The notes beneath the pieces were generated by a model. It ran no database searches. It was not told the DNA's origin and saw only the letters and a list, made by a program, of their open reading frames with translations. Below are positions 25,101 through 32,021 of a stretch of DNA of 64,000 nt, in pieces. Source of the stretch: Bolinopsis microptera (taxonomy: Eukaryota > Ctenophora > Tentaculata > Lobata > Bolinopsidae); assembly GCF_026151205.1 (NCBI RefSeq), contig NC_087075.1, positions 7,086,858 to 7,150,857 on the forward strand, read 5' to 3'. Position 1 is the stretch's first letter; every line of letters starts with the position of its first letter. The position numbers were made by a program, and so were the translations under genes.

Positions 25101-26636
25101 TCCATTGCATAAGTGGCTCCAGGCCTAACAAATATATTCGGCTAAAAGGTCTAAACAGCATATAATTGAGGTGTGATGGGGTTAACCTTACTTCCTAGAA
25201 GTACGAAAGGTATTTTTAAAATGAAGAGAGGCAAAAAGGTAACTAAACTTGAATTAATTTAGAAATTGCGATGGTGACATTCGATTAATCTCAGCCGATT
25301 AATCTCAGCCAAACTTTCTTGAAAAAAGTGAAGAATAGCGACAAATTTCCTGTGTAAAGTGTAAGAGGTGAACTAGTTGTGATGGAAACTATTCTAAGGA
25401 TAGTACGCACTACGCAACCCACGTGAAGCTCAGTCCTATTATCAATAATATCGATAGTTAATAGTTATGCTTATAACTCCATTGCTGATATAATAGCAAA
25501 CAACGAACCTGTTTCTACAAATAGGACATGTGTCTGCGTTCTTAGACCACTCAGTAATGCAGGGTTCACAAAACACATGTTCACATTCAGCTAGCTTGGC
25601 AAATGAGTCTAATTCTTCCTCTCCTCCCTGGCAAACGGGGCACAGAAACTCTTCTTCTGAAAAATAAATCATGCCATCAAAAATAAGTTTGACTACAATT
25701 GACTTAGAAATTAATGTAATCCTGACACACTGAAACTTGTCTGCTTCCATAAATATTTGATACTAACATTTTGCTCACGAAACAAAACGAAACGAAACAC
25801 TGTATTTAATATTTATCCCCTGCTACTATGGGACAAAGATATTGTATAAAATATAACTAAATAATTTACACAATACGGTGCCCATGTCTGAGCGGCTCCC
25901 TTCAAAAACTTTCTCTCCTCATCGGAGCAGAAACACGGGTCTCATAAAATAAAAAAAAACTAAATAAAGTTAAAGAGATAATATCATATTAACTGTCGCA
26001 AAAAATGGTAATAGTATGTATACTATTACTATGTATAATTATTATTATGTATACTAAAAACTAGTTGGTTTTTTCTGTGTGTCAATAAAATCAATTATAT
26101 TGTATGCATATGTATACATAAAACCAACTGGTTAAACCAAAGAACAAGAAATGGATACTCGAAAAAATTACACAAAAAAGAGTAAGCCACTAGCAATACC
26201 CTAGGCCTAACCAGGCTATAACTGATCATACAATGCAAATAGTTCTTCAACTTACTCTTAAAAGACACAATATTATCAATTTTACGGACATCAAGAGGGA
26301 GAGATTTAGCTAAAGAGATTTAGCTAAAGAGAATTAGCTAAAATTTAGAATAAGAATTGTGATATTTGGGGTCACAACTTTACTTCGGGATCACCCTGTA
26401 AGCTGTTTGAAAACTGTAAAATGAAACAAACCTTCAGTAGCTTCCTCATCATCGTCTCCATCTTCGTCATCCTCTTGATGTTCCTCAGCATATTCTGCTG
26501 ATATTTCAGCTTTTTCTTCTTGATCCTCCAGAAGGTTTTCTGTCTCAGGGTGATGATCGCCTTTTATCTTCTTGTCCATTTTAGGACTTCCATTTTCTGA
26601 TATTAATATTTTGCCCCCATAGAGGACATTTGACAT
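3984..26636 (-). CDS. PHRF1: PHRF1-like gene (PHD and RING finger protein), whole span of 12 coding exons
   Basis: PHRF1 is a nuclear RING E3 ligase and PHD chromatin reader with an SR-rich body and a C-terminal segment that binds the phosphorylated Pol II tail. All of these are present in order: acidic N-terminus, C3HC4 RING (exon 2), C4HC3 PHD (exons 3-4), Arg-rich block (exons 5-6), large Ser/Arg/Lys-rich exon 8, and the SRI-like helix pair (exons 11-12). RING text [12 protein letters not shown] and C-terminal [12 protein letters not shown] closely match the vertebrate protein as I remember it. Every junction is GT-AG and the phases match from exon 1 to exon 12 if exon 8 has one extra base and exon 10 lacks one. 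The predicted protein is about 1560 residues, near the vertebrate length (about 1650). Most of the 22.6 kb is intronic satellite DNA and transposon insertions. An upstream non-coding exon is possible. Confidence 0.85.
4128..4348. repeat. 41-bp minisatellite filling PHRF1 intron 11
   Basis: The whole 221-bp intron is about five imperfect copies of a 41-bp unit (plus strand: TTTTGTGTCACATGGTGT, then AAATAATGTG, then TTCTGATTGATT). The array touches both the donor (4348) and the acceptor (4128). On the gene strand each unit carries AATCAATCAG, a possible weak acceptor. Confidence 0.85.
4349..4552 (-). CDS. PHRF1: PHRF1 exon 11 (SRI-like Pol II CTD-binding segment)
   Basis: The exon lies between acceptor ATTTCAG and donor AAG/GTAGAT, is 204 nt long and phase 0 at both ends. 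A Lys/Gly-rich linker is followed by [20 protein letters not shown] and [10 protein letters not shown]. The vertebrate counterpart has the same VKLAxKPFYxKxxxTKEEYK pattern. In PHRF1 this segment joins the hyperphosphorylated C-terminal domain of RNA polymerase II. This is the strongest single match behind the PHRF1 call. Confidence 0.88.
4716..5090. repeat. 33-bp minisatellite at the exon 10 donor of PHRF1 (11 copies)
   Basis: The unit on the plus strand is GGTTATTATGCTAACCTTAG followed by TATTAGTAGTTGT; one copy is 3 bp longer. On the gene strand each unit contains AATACTAAG/GTTAGC, the exon 10 donor. All copies are multiples of 3, stay open in the PHRF1 frame and encode the repeat [11 protein letters not shown]. 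So the exon end plus 5' splice site has been copied 11 times with the phase kept. Confidence 0.9.
5070..5343 (-). CDS. PHRF1: PHRF1 exon 10 (proline-rich; single-base frame break)
   Basis: Acceptor CTAAAAG sits behind a C-rich pyrimidine tract. The exon enters in phase 1 and reads [19 protein letters not shown], through MIMESIEG, then must shift by one base near 5220 to continue as [20 protein letters not shown], and ends at donor AAG/GTTAGC in phase 0. The length is 274 nt; adding one base gives exactly the phase needed to join exon 11. The break lies at a GGG run (GAAGGGAGC), so a lost G in the assembly is the simplest reading; a true pseudogenising mutation is the alternative. The donor used could be any of the 11 tandem copies. 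Confidence 0.65.
5420..5539 (-). CDS. PHRF1: PHRF1 exon 9
   Basis: The exon lies between acceptor ATCTGCAG and donor AGAG/GTATTT, phase 1 at both ends, 120 nt. It encodes a hydrophilic segment containing three PDN motifs ([20 protein letters not shown]). No known domain. It is assigned by splice signals and phase continuity with exons 8 and 10. Confidence 0.7.
5630..5790. repeat. Dispersed repeat copy (family also at 56.6 kb)
   Basis: It lies in PHRF1 intron 8 and shares an ordered set of blocks with 56655-56790: CAGGGGGCC, CAAAAGT, ACATACGTT, TCAGT.A.TG, GATTGA, CTTGCTATTA, CACTCATT, GAGGAATA. There is no coding capacity. It is probably a short non-autonomous element, SINE or MITE; ends are not defined. 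Confidence 0.55.
6157..9106 (-). CDS. PHRF1: PHRF1 exon 8 (large SR- and Lys-rich exon; single-base frame break)
   Basis: Acceptor TTTTCAG at 9107, donor CTCCAG/GTAATT below 6157. The exon starts in phase 1 with [20 protein letters not shown], includes [18 protein letters not shown] (the probable counterpart of the vertebrate LFGDPYELDPF segment), then a long Lys/Ser-rich tract, RS dipeptide runs ([15 protein letters not shown]), Pro-rich motifs and a poly-Pro run. The 5' part reads in one frame down to 7962, the 3' part in another from about 8056; both frames overlap in an A-rich stretch. Removing one base makes the total exactly phase 1 to phase 1, so an extra A in the assembly is likely. 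Low-complexity SR regions are typical of the middle of PHRF1. Confidence 0.75.
9560..10035 (+). mobile_element. Degenerate LINE fragment with an RNase H motif (inside PHRF1 intron 7)
   Basis: Just before the 14-bp satellite the plus strand reads [23 protein letters not shown] is the first catalytic block of the RNase H domain of R1/I-type LINEs. The upstream 400 bp has no long ORF and is assumed to be a decayed part of the same element. Limits are approximate. Confidence 0.45.
10037..10330. repeat. 14-bp minisatellite, 21 copies
   Basis: Unit AGAACAACAATTGT, exactly 21 units in 294 bp with a few substitutions. The core ACAATTGT is its own reverse complement. It begins directly at the end of the RNase H fragment and lies in PHRF1 intron 7. 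Long frames on the minus strand here are repeat artefacts. Confidence 0.92.
10602..10660 (-). CDS. PHRF1: PHRF1 exon 7 (59-nt exon)
   Basis: Acceptor CTTCTTGCAG, donor CGAG/GTAGGC. It joins phase 2 (exon 6) to phase 1 (exon 8) and encodes [19 protein letters not shown]. Its polypyrimidine tract is good, and the phases fit on both sides only with this exon included. This is what supports it despite the small size. Confidence 0.75.
10781..10875. mobile_element. Possible remnant of a small inverted-repeat DNA transposon
   Basis: TACAGTAAAACCTCTATA at the left and CGGTATAGAGAGGTTG at the right form a short inverted repeat (ACCTCTATA.CCCG against CCGG.TATAGAGAGGT). CAGTAAAACCTC-type ends are seen in pogo/Tigger-like MITEs. 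It is short and degraded, with no clear target duplication. Confidence 0.3.
11185..11291 (-). CDS. PHRF1: PHRF1 exon 6 (basic segment; source of the 78-bp satellite)
   Basis: Acceptor GTTTCAG, donor TCTGC/GTAAGT, phase 0 to phase 2. It encodes [20 protein letters not shown] and a Lys/Arg-rich tail, comparable to the vertebrate RSRIARTLGLRRP segment. The first 46 nt of this exon together with its branch region and acceptor form the 78-bp unit repeated upstream about 74 times. This is the 3'-most copy and the only one that continues into an open exon; the others meet TAA after 60 nt. Confidence 0.8.
11245..14360. repeat. 78-bp minisatellite, block A (about 40 copies), carrying the exon 6 splice acceptor
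   Basis: The unit on the plus strand includes CCAACAGTTCTAGTTGCTAT, CCGCGCTAATTTAGCACC, CTGAAACAYGG, ACATTAATAAAGTATAAGAG. Read on the minus strand each unit is TTTATTAATG (branch-like), TTCCATGTTTCAG (acceptor), then the first 46 nt of exon 6. Some units near the exon keep the exon-like GTATTCATACTCTTA, while distant ones read GTATCCACACTC, so homogenisation is in patches. A few units lack one base. Confidence 0.95.
14363..16711 (+). CDS. LINE ORF2, 5'-truncated: endonuclease end plus reverse transcriptase
   Basis: The frame opens directly at the insertion junction with DHAPTFEF (end of the AP-endonuclease, GDH-type motif) and runs without stop to 16711; the first Met is only at 15089. The RT is complete: [69 protein letters not shown] and the catalytic FADDTNIF, then the thumb and a Cys/Arg segment ([20 protein letters not shown]) shared by all LINEs of this group here. 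It is translated from no start of its own, so this is a dead-on-arrival copy although the frame is intact. The last about 15 codons ([11 protein letters not shown]) are foreign and come from the dispersed repeat at 16690. Confidence 0.85.
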   Translation, partial: DHAPTFEFTDIEFEVGPKSEKHVQYYDFSNANLNKFLTLLNTDLSKLHTSHEFSDFTKLFDRVLDATCKLVKPKTTKRNPINNPWITDSISAAVEKKHELKDNWITSKTKANPDGDHVLEQTFKVYRRILKSVINSAKNTYSCNQIIENKHDRKKTWQIINELRGKCKKTIKPSFIIDNRKITDRRVIANEFNKYFNSIASTLNESIADLPIQASEFSTFEDYLLPSNNNSIFLSDCSHTELMEIISKLENGKSSDIPIRIIKKSAHLICPVLAQHFNKLMMSGVFPDVLKVGKVTPIFKKGNQEDVGNYRPVSTLPIFGKIFEKVIYSRIYSFALSQNILDENQFGFRKSHSTSHAVNYSVRIIEDSIKKRNHVLGIFIDLSKAFDTIDHSTLLTKLDRYGIRGNANCLIKSYLSNRTQYTEVLNEKSENLIIKYGVPQGSVLGPLLFLLYINDIANSSDLGTFILFADDTNIFIDGKTVEEAYEKGNKLLSCIKKYMILNKLHINMSKCCYMHFKPKASKSVELPDSLQLHIDGFPIKKTKATKFLGVVIDEQLSWGPHITALKRKLNYASATLNRIRDSVPKELHKDLYHTLFESHLTYCISVWGDAALFRTASIWLSQKHCVRVLFGDKEAYLNKFLTCARTREFDSQALDHTFFQLEHCKPLFKQQNILAFKNLYTYHTFMEVFKILKLRCPASLQQHYQSSSRKETTIISQLPSNDFISRSTKIWNTIAPKLKLFDYSYKISLAKSRLKKALLKLQHLTIYKARRYIYIYLSAPFY
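16690..17060. repeat. Dispersed repeat copy within the LINE 3' region
   Basis: CATTTTACTGACACCACGGC followed by ATCAACTT and AAAAACCGT matches 56586-56640 closely. The block ends near GATTCGGCATGGACC, and a related TTCTAATGATTCGG occurs at 9552. It lies between the LINE stop codon region and its 3' tail, so it probably inserted into the LINE. Confidence 0.45.
17810..18941. repeat. 78-bp minisatellite, block B (about 14.5 copies)
   Basis: It is the same unit and orientation as block A, resuming after the LINE. Most copies have the CATGGAACATT form. The last copy stops at TTTAGCAC, where the hAT-type MITE inserted. Confidence 0.95.
18942..20067. mobile_element. Non-autonomous hAT-type transposon (MITE), 1126 bp
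   Basis: The ends are CAGGGGTGTAGGAA and TTCCTACACCCCTG, a perfect 14-bp inverted repeat. TTTAGCAC is duplicated on both sides (18934-18941 and 20068-20075). An 8-bp target duplication with CAGGGGTG ends is the hAT signature. The inside holds no transposase frame but three copies of a roughly 250-bp block, each with the near-palindrome CCGAAAAAAATATTTTCGG (near 19340, 19600, 19840), G-rich and C-rich subterminal runs, and GCGATTTTTC repeats. A 5' end of a second copy is at 35127. Confidence 0.88.
20068..21662. repeat. 78-bp minisatellite, block C (about 20 copies)
   Basis: This is the continuation of the array after the MITE, running up to AATAAAGTAGCACTC at 21662, about 95 bp from the exon 5 donor. 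Intron 5 of PHRF1 (11292-21757) is thus about 5.8 kb of amplified acceptor plus two transposon insertions. Confidence 0.95.
21758..21936 (-). CDS. PHRF1: PHRF1 exon 5 (arginine-rich segment)
   Basis: Acceptor TATTTTCAG, donor GCTAAG/GTTATT, phase 1 to phase 0. It encodes [40 protein letters not shown] and [10 protein letters not shown]. The vertebrate protein has a similar Arg-rich stretch after the PHD finger (SRLRP..RTRAIARTRQ). An in-frame ATG exists but the exon is internal. Confidence 0.8.
22064..24506. repeat. 42-bp minisatellite at the exon 4 donor of PHRF1 (about 58 copies)
   Basis: The unit on the plus strand is CCTGGTTTGTGTATTTACCT, GAGCCAGGGTTGATGTCTAG, TT. On the gene strand each unit reads GACATCAACCCTGGCTCAG/GTAAACACAC, i.e. 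the 3' end of exon 4 plus its 5' splice site, repeated. The unit is 14 codons ([14 protein letters not shown]); the first seven or so stay open from exon 4 until a TAA at 24219-24221. The 646-residue frame on the plus strand is an artefact of the repeat. Confidence 0.95.
24482..24637 (-). CDS. PHRF1: PHRF1 exon 4 (second half of PHD finger)
   Basis: Acceptor GCACCACAG, then [44 protein letters not shown]. Together with exon 3 (CQIC) this gives a full C4HC3 PHD finger with the canonical LLLCDGCD..YHxxCL..P..WFCxxC signature. The donor CTCAG/GTAAAC at 24481 is the first of about 58 tandem copies, all leaving phase 1. If later donors are used, 14-residue units are added to the protein just after the PHD finger. 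Confidence 0.88.
24873..25012 (-). CDS. PHRF1: PHRF1 exon 3 (RING to PHD linker, first PHD cysteines)
   Basis: Acceptor TTTGTCAG, donor GAAG/GTGGTT, phase 2 to phase 1. It encodes [20 protein letters not shown], a Val/Lys-rich linker, and [18 protein letters not shown] matches the residues that follow the RING in vertebrate PHRF1 (RTLFKCICIR). It is too short to appear as a long frame of its own. Confidence 0.82.
25509..25656 (-). CDS. PHRF1: PHRF1 exon 2 (C3HC4 RING finger)
   Basis: Acceptor TTTTTCAG, donor AACAG/GTTCGT, phase 1 to phase 2. The zinc ligands are all visible: CPVC, then [37 protein letters not shown] resembles the vertebrate LDCIVEWSKNANSCPVDR. The domain would recruit an E2 ubiquitin enzyme; vertebrate PHRF1 acts on TGIF in TGF-beta signalling (known of the family, not visible here). 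The vertebrate protein has Asp where this one keeps the last Cys. Confidence 0.88.
26432..26636 (-). CDS. PHRF1: PHRF1 exon 1 (acidic N-terminus)
   Basis: ATG at 26636, donor TGAAG/GTTTGT, ending in phase 1 so that GAA GAA GAG of exon 2 is restored. It encodes [16 protein letters not shown], then a Glu/Asp-rich tract ([18 protein letters not shown]). Vertebrate PHRF1 has a similar acidic region before the RING. The ATG is the first in frame; an earlier exon cannot be excluded because the upstream bases are not clearly a promoter. Confidence 0.7.
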
Positions 26637-26763
26637 AGCAAACCTACAATTGGTGCAATTTTATTAGTAACACAATCACCAGGCCAGATGTCTCACTTTC
26701 CCACAAACATCAATTGCAGTGATAGCATCCACCTGTAATGTTTGAACACGGCATATGTAACTT

Positions 26764-26903
26764 GCCAAACCAAACTAGCAGTCAAGGACAAAAAGTCATA
26801 CACCAAATGGGCATTATATTTTATGAATTGTTTTACATCTTTTTATTCTGTAAAATGTGCTAAAATTAAATTTCTTGTTTCATTGAATTTCTTATTTCAT
26901 TGA
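26764..26903 (+). mobile_element. LINE 3' end fragment (same family as the 46.4-50.5 kb copy)
   Basis: It shares CAGTCAAGGACAAAAAGTCA, TACA.CAAATG.GCATTATA and the dimeric tail ATTTCTTGTTTCATTGA with 50333-50463. It is a severely 5'-truncated copy of only about 140 bp, lying just upstream of PHRF1 exon 1 on the opposite strand, so it may sit in the PHRF1 promoter region. Confidence 0.75.
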
Positions 26904-28652
26904 TATGATTCTTCAAGCTAACTTTTATTTATATAACGAAATCCTAATTCCTATCTAATTGTTAATACCTACCATCTATTTCTTAGGCGTTTGAACAGGA
27001 GTATATCTATATTATAATTCGAAAGATTGTTGCATGTATGTATGACCGCGCCGCCCACGTGCAAATTAGATGAGAAATATGAAGTTAGGTAAAAAATCAA
27101 AAGGTTGTATAGCAACGGTGTTTGAATGAGCACTTGCAATGATTGTTGGAACGGCATTTTGATCGGCTTTGTGGTAATTACGTTGTGTTTAAAGTTTTTT
27201 AAATTTAAATCGTCAGTATCTTCGGTTGGGATGGATATTTTTTGATGCGATTAAAAACTTTCTTTCTTTCAAAGAATACTATTAGCTTCATCCCTGTTAC
27301 CACGGGCTTTCTAGTTTTATGTAAAATTATTGCTGTAATCTTATATGTTTGAAAGTTTTAAATTTTAAAAATTAAGTTACAGTAATGTAAATTACTGTTG
27401 CAACCACAAAGTTAGGAAAACAAATTTTTTAGGAAAACAAATTTAAATTTTGGTATTTATTAATAACAATCAAAACATATCATATCATAAAAATAAAGCC
27501 GCGCGTTGGTTGACTGCCTCAGTAAGGTGAATAATTTAAGCTTGAAGGTGCCCTGCGCATTTACAGAACCTTATGCGGCGATCACATATTCACGAGGACC
27601 TGTGAGCGCCAAAATTAATTTAAAGTTTCTAGAAATCATACATCACTACGAGTTACTCATGCTTTTGGATTATAAGAGTGCGGATTGTCAGGTATTTCAT
27701 TCATTCATACTTAATCGGTTTAAAGCTGTATATTTAGAACTCACTATTGTTTAAACTACGAAAGCAGAACGTAGATAATGGACAATATACCGACGACAAT
27801 ACCAAGGACCCGAGTGCCGCATTGACTTTTCCGGATCCGTTTTTACCGAAGGCTTATCCACCAGTTACTCATGCTGCATGTATAGTCTGATAATATTTTG
27901 TCTTATCTCTAGCAAGCATTCTGTAAATTGAAGTGTCGTATTTATTATAGAAGAGCCAGCCAACCTCCGCATTATAATCTTTTGTGTGCCAAGTTCGTTT
28001 ATAAAATCTAATCATATAATAAGATTGATCCAATAGTCTAAGATGAACGGTATATCATAGCTCATCGTTATTAAAATCCGAATGGATGAATTAATCAAGT
28101 AATGTTCCCTTTCAACACAACTAAACAACAAACAAATGCTTGCTCACCAGTGGTGACGCAATCGTAGGGGCATGCAGTTGGTTCAGATAACTCTCACCCC
28201 GACGACGGCGTCTAGAAATTATCAAATTATGCATTTGCGCCATACTGGACACATTTTATATTTAATATTTTGTGGTTTGTAGAAATTAGTGTCATCTACA
28301 GTATAGCTTAACTGGCGAGCAAGCATCGTCCCACTCGGCCGGGACGAAAATACCGAGTCCAATCACAGAAAGTTAACCAAAAGATAAAAATAAGAGCTCG
28401 GATATCAACAAAAATCACACGCTCCAGACGACGGGGGAAGAGAGGAAAGGAAGTAAGCTGCTGGGCTCAACAAATTTTGATAATTGTAAACAAATTCGTT
28501 CTTGTGCCCTATAATAATTTGGTATTGAGGTATGACCCTGTACTGTGCGTGATAGTGAAAATGAAAGTGAATGTGAATCTATAATGCGAACGAAATGAGT
28601 TATGGCCAGACGATTCTTCAATTTCAAAATAATAAAGTCAAAGGACTCTGTT
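26904..28652. other. Region with no recognised gene between PHRF1 and the AlkB LINE
   Basis: It is AT-rich with short frames only; the longest (27506-27754, plus, 82 codons) has no recognisable motif. The PHRF1 promoter should lie near 26640-27200. The right-hand part (from about 28300) probably includes the 3' UTR of the minus-strand LINE, but I could not find its terminal repeat. Confidence 0.4.
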
Positions 28653-31600
28653 TTAAAATACAAGCTCATTCTTATCGAAGTTTAATTCTGTCCATTCTAA
28701 TTCTTCGTACCTGGACTGTATCTTGAGTAGCTCACTTTTCAGTGTTACTTTAACTAAGTTCGTTGACTTAGTAAAGCTTATCAAACTGTCAATTTTTCGA
28801 CAGTCGTTCCACATTTTTGTTGATTGATAAATGAAAGAGGAGGATGGGTTCGGGGTGATGAACTGGTCTGAACGTCTTTGTGATGGTGATCTGTGGAGTA
28901 AAGATAGGAGTGAGATTGGAGATTCTAATCTGACAATTTTGAACAGTTCTAATAGACATGTGTATTTGTACAGGTTGTGGACGGTAAGAAGGCCGTTCTT
29001 GTTAAACAACGGCTTTGTATGCTCTTTTTCAAAGAATTCCCTTCCTAGGATTTGTTCATCTATACAACGTGTTCTGGCACATGTTCTAAATTTATCTAGA
29101 TATGCTTCAAGGTCACCAAATAGTATTCTGATACATTTTTTCTGAGTGATGAAGACAGGTTGAAGCATATTGTTACTCGACCCACCCCATACCGATATTC
29201 CAAATCTTAGGTGTGACTCAAATAACGTGTGGTACAATTCTTTATGGTGTTTTTTCGGGATAACGTGTCGTATTCTACTGAGTCTTCCGATCTCACACCT
29301 AAGTTTCGAGTTGAGGGCTCTTATTTGAACATCCCATTTTAGCTTTTCGTCAATAATAACACCTAAAAACTTGGTCTCTTTAACTTGCTTTATTACCGTA
29401 TTATTCAGAGTTAGTATATATTCTGATTCGTTATCTGCCTCATTATCAGTAGCTGTACGTGACGGATTGAAGTGAATGTAGCAGCATTTCTTTATATTTA
29501 TATGCAATAGATTGCATTTCATGTACTGGTGTAACAAACGGAGAATTTCGTTTGCTCTTTCATACAGTTTTTTTCTACATTCATCTACTACGAATATGTT
29601 TGTGTCATCTGCAAATAGTATGAACTTGCCCAGATCAGTTGTTCTAAATAAGTCGTTAACATATATTATAAATAGCAAGGGTCCGAGACAAGAGCCTTGG
29701 GGAACTCCAAAGAGAACAGGCAGCTTGTCAGACTCTTCGCCCAGTACAGAGACATATTGATATCTATTAGAGAGATAACTAGCGATGAGTCTATTGGCGT
29801 TTCCACGTATTCCATAGTTGTCTAGTTTATTAAGTAGTTTTTCATGTGAGATCGTGTCAAACGCTTTAGATAGATCAATAAATATTCCAAGTACATGCAG
29901 TTTTTTGCTAAGACAGGATTCTATGTAATTCACTGAGGAGTTGAGGGCATGGCTTGTGGAGTGATTTTTTCTAAATCCGTACTGGTTCTCGTAAATCATT
30001 TTCTGGGACTGAAAGAAGCTATACAGTCTGTTGTAAATAACTTTTTCAAATATCTTACCAAAAACAGCTAAGGTTGATACTGGCCTATAGTTTTCCAGCA
30101 ATTCCTCATTATCCTTCTTATAGATCGGACTGATCCTCCCAGTCTTTAAATCATCTGGGAATACTCCATTCCTCATGCATTCACTGTATAATAAAGATAG
30201 TATAGGACAGATCACTTTAGACGATTCTTTAACTATATGTATTGGGATGTCGGATGACTTCCCATTCTTCAGTTCAGATATAATCATTCTAACCTCGTCA
30301 GCTGTACAGTCATTCATGAAAATACTGGACGTGTTTGCTCTAGGCAGGTAGTCATAAAAACTAGGAAGAGTGTTAATAGTTAGTTCTCCAATTTCATTAT
30401 ATGCCCCGTTTAAATTAGACGCTAGAGAAACAAAATACTTATTAAATTCATTGGCTATTACTGTACGATTGGTTATCTTCTCATTGTTTATAGTAAACAG
30501 TGGTTTTATTTGCCGTTTCTGTTTGCCCCGTATTTGATTAATCAGTTCCCATGTCTTCTTACTATTACCGTTTGTGTCTGCAAATTTTCCCATAAAATAC
30601 TTAGTTTGAACATCTTTGCGATCTTTTTTAACCATCCTTCTATAATCCTTATAAGTTTTGTATCTAGAACGTTTTTCACAACATTTCAAGCATTGACATG
30701 TTCCACCTTTATAATCAGTTTCACCAAGTTTACATTTTTTCTTTCTAACTTTAGCCCAATTGTCATAGAGTTGGTGCTGATGCTTGATTTTGGCTATAAG
30801 CCCAGGTGTGATCCATGGGTTATTTTGTGTAGTTCTTTTGGAAGACTTAGGGGTTGCCAACTTACACGTTTTATCGATACTACTTTTGAAAACATCATGA
30901 AATACCGTGAAGTTGTCAATTACTTTATTCTCTAATTCATGTTCCAAGTCCTTTACAAAAGAGGTAACATTAGACTTACAGTAGTCGTAATATTGTTTAT
31001 ATTTTAGGTTACTCTTAGTGGATCCCATACTCTTTTCAAATATTTGAAAGACTGGTGAGTGGTGGGATATACGATCAGTAAGTGTGCCTGAGGCTATTAT
31101 ACTCTCTACATCGTTAGTTATAATATTGTCAATACACGATGCTTTACAACCTGGCTTCTCATGAGTTGGCAGAGATATTAGGGGAAAAAATCCTCTACTG
31201 AACAGGACTTCCTCATAACGTTTTACAATCGCATTATCCTTATTATGTAGATCAATGTTGAAATCACCTGCCAGGTAACTGCATTTCGGCAAATTATCGA
31301 GAATTGCTGAGAGTTCTAATAATGCAACATTTACATCACCACTTGGAGGGCGATAAACTACACCAACAGTGACCGGAGTATTCTTGCTGCTTATCGTAAC
31401 AAATAGAGTTTCTAGGTTTTCAGATATATGGGACAAATTGCCATTTACTGTAGCACTGAGGGTATCACATACATAAAGAGCGACTCCAGTGCCTTTTCTT
31501 TTATCTTGCAAAGTGTTTTGGTAGAAACTATTGTATCCAGTCAGTTGGTAAAGGTCACTTAATTCGGGGCCTTCATTTGTTTCTGCTAAAGCAATGATCG

Positions 31601-32021
31601 AAAATTTCATATATCTCTGTAGTTCTATTGCCAGAGTATCAAAGTTAGATTTATTACCATCGATATTTTGAAATAATAATGATGAGTACTCGTTCATTTG
31701 GTTGAAAAATGTTTTATTAAATTCTTTAACACTATATGGGTTACAGTTATTGAGTAATCGGTTGATGTTTACAAGTGTTTCATCAATGTCAGTACTATTA
31801 TTTTCAGAGTCAGTATCTTCATATATAAACGGATTGTAACGAGTACTTGCTAAGTGTACACAGTTAGGGCAGTAAAAATCGTCATATATTTTGTTTGTAC
31901 TGGATTTAGTATAGCATTTATGGTGCATAGCACAGTCACACCTACAACATTCAGCAATGAATTGGCCAATGGAAATGAATTTTGTACAGACAGGGCATAC
32001 CTCTTTGGTCAATTTATTCAT
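28653..32021 (-). CDS. LINE ORF2: PHD finger, AP-type endonuclease, reverse transcriptase
   Basis: 1122 residues. An N-terminal zinc finger of PHD type (C9 to C54: CPVC, CCRC, HHKC, CPNC) precedes an exonuclease-endonuclease-phosphatase domain: catalytic N119 (QNIDGN), E147 (ALAETN), GDFN (D253, N255), CIDNI (D298). The last motif, normally SDH, reads ISHHSPVF. The RT covers roughly 590-870 with [37 protein letters not shown] and FADDTNIFV. It ends with the family C-terminal block (CIRILFGDLEAYLDKFRTCA). The enzyme would nick chromosomal DNA and prime cDNA synthesis on it. ATG at 32021-32019 overlaps the ORF1 stop, implying reinitiation after ORF1 translation. Confidence 0.9.
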   Translation of the reverse strand: MNKLTKEVCPVCTKFISIGQFIAECCRCDCAMHHKCYTKSSTNKIYDDFYCPNCVHLASTRYNPFIYEDTDSENNSTDIDETLVNINRLLNNCNPYSVKEFNKTFFNQMNEYSSLLFQNIDGNKSNFDTLAIELQRYMKFSIIALAETNEGPELSDLYQLTGYNSFYQNTLQDKRKGTGVALYVCDTLSATVNGNLSHISENLETLFVTISSKNTPVTVGVVYRPPSGDVNVALLELSAILDNLPKCSYLAGDFNIDLHNKDNAIVKRYEEVLFSRGFFPLISLPTHEKPGCKASCIDNIITNDVESIIASGTLTDRISHHSPVFQIFEKSMGSTKSNLKYKQYYDYCKSNVTSFVKDLEHELENKVIDNFTVFHDVFKSSIDKTCKLATPKSSKRTTQNNPWITPGLIAKIKHQHQLYDNWAKVRKKKCKLGETDYKGGTCQCLKCCEKRSRYKTYKDYRRMVKKDRKDVQTKYFMGKFADTNGNSKKTWELINQIRGKQKRQIKPLFTINNEKITNRTVIANEFNKYFVSLASNLNGAYNEIGELTINTLPSFYDYLPRANTSSIFMNDCTADEVRMIISELKNGKSSDIPIHIVKESSKVICPILSLLYSECMRNGVFPDDLKTGRISPIYKKDNEELLENYRPVSTLAVFGKIFEKVIYNRLYSFFQSQKMIYENQYGFRKNHSTSHALNSSVNYIESCLSKKLHVLGIFIDLSKAFDTISHEKLLNKLDNYGIRGNANRLIASYLSNRYQYVSVLGEESDKLPVLFGVPQGSCLGPLLFIIYVNDLFRTTDLGKFILFADDTNIFVVDECRKKLYERANEILRLLHQYMKCNLLHINIKKCCYIHFNPSRTATDNEADNESEYILTLNNTVIKQVKETKFLGVIIDEKLKWDVQIRALNSKLRCEIGRLSRIRHVIPKKHHKELYHTLFESHLRFGISVWGGSSNNMLQPVFITQKKCIRILFGDLEAYLDKFRTCARTRCIDEQILGREFFEKEHTKPLFNKNGLLTVHNLYKYTCLLELFKIVRLESPISLLSLLHRSPSQRRSDQFITPNPSSSFIYQSTKMWNDCRKIDSLISFTKSTNLVKVTLKSELLKIQSRYEELEWTELNFDKNELVF

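Noticed and set aside
27506-27754. 82-codon plus-strand frame upstream of PHRF1
   Set aside because: No motif, no splice signals or start context, AT-rich surroundings.
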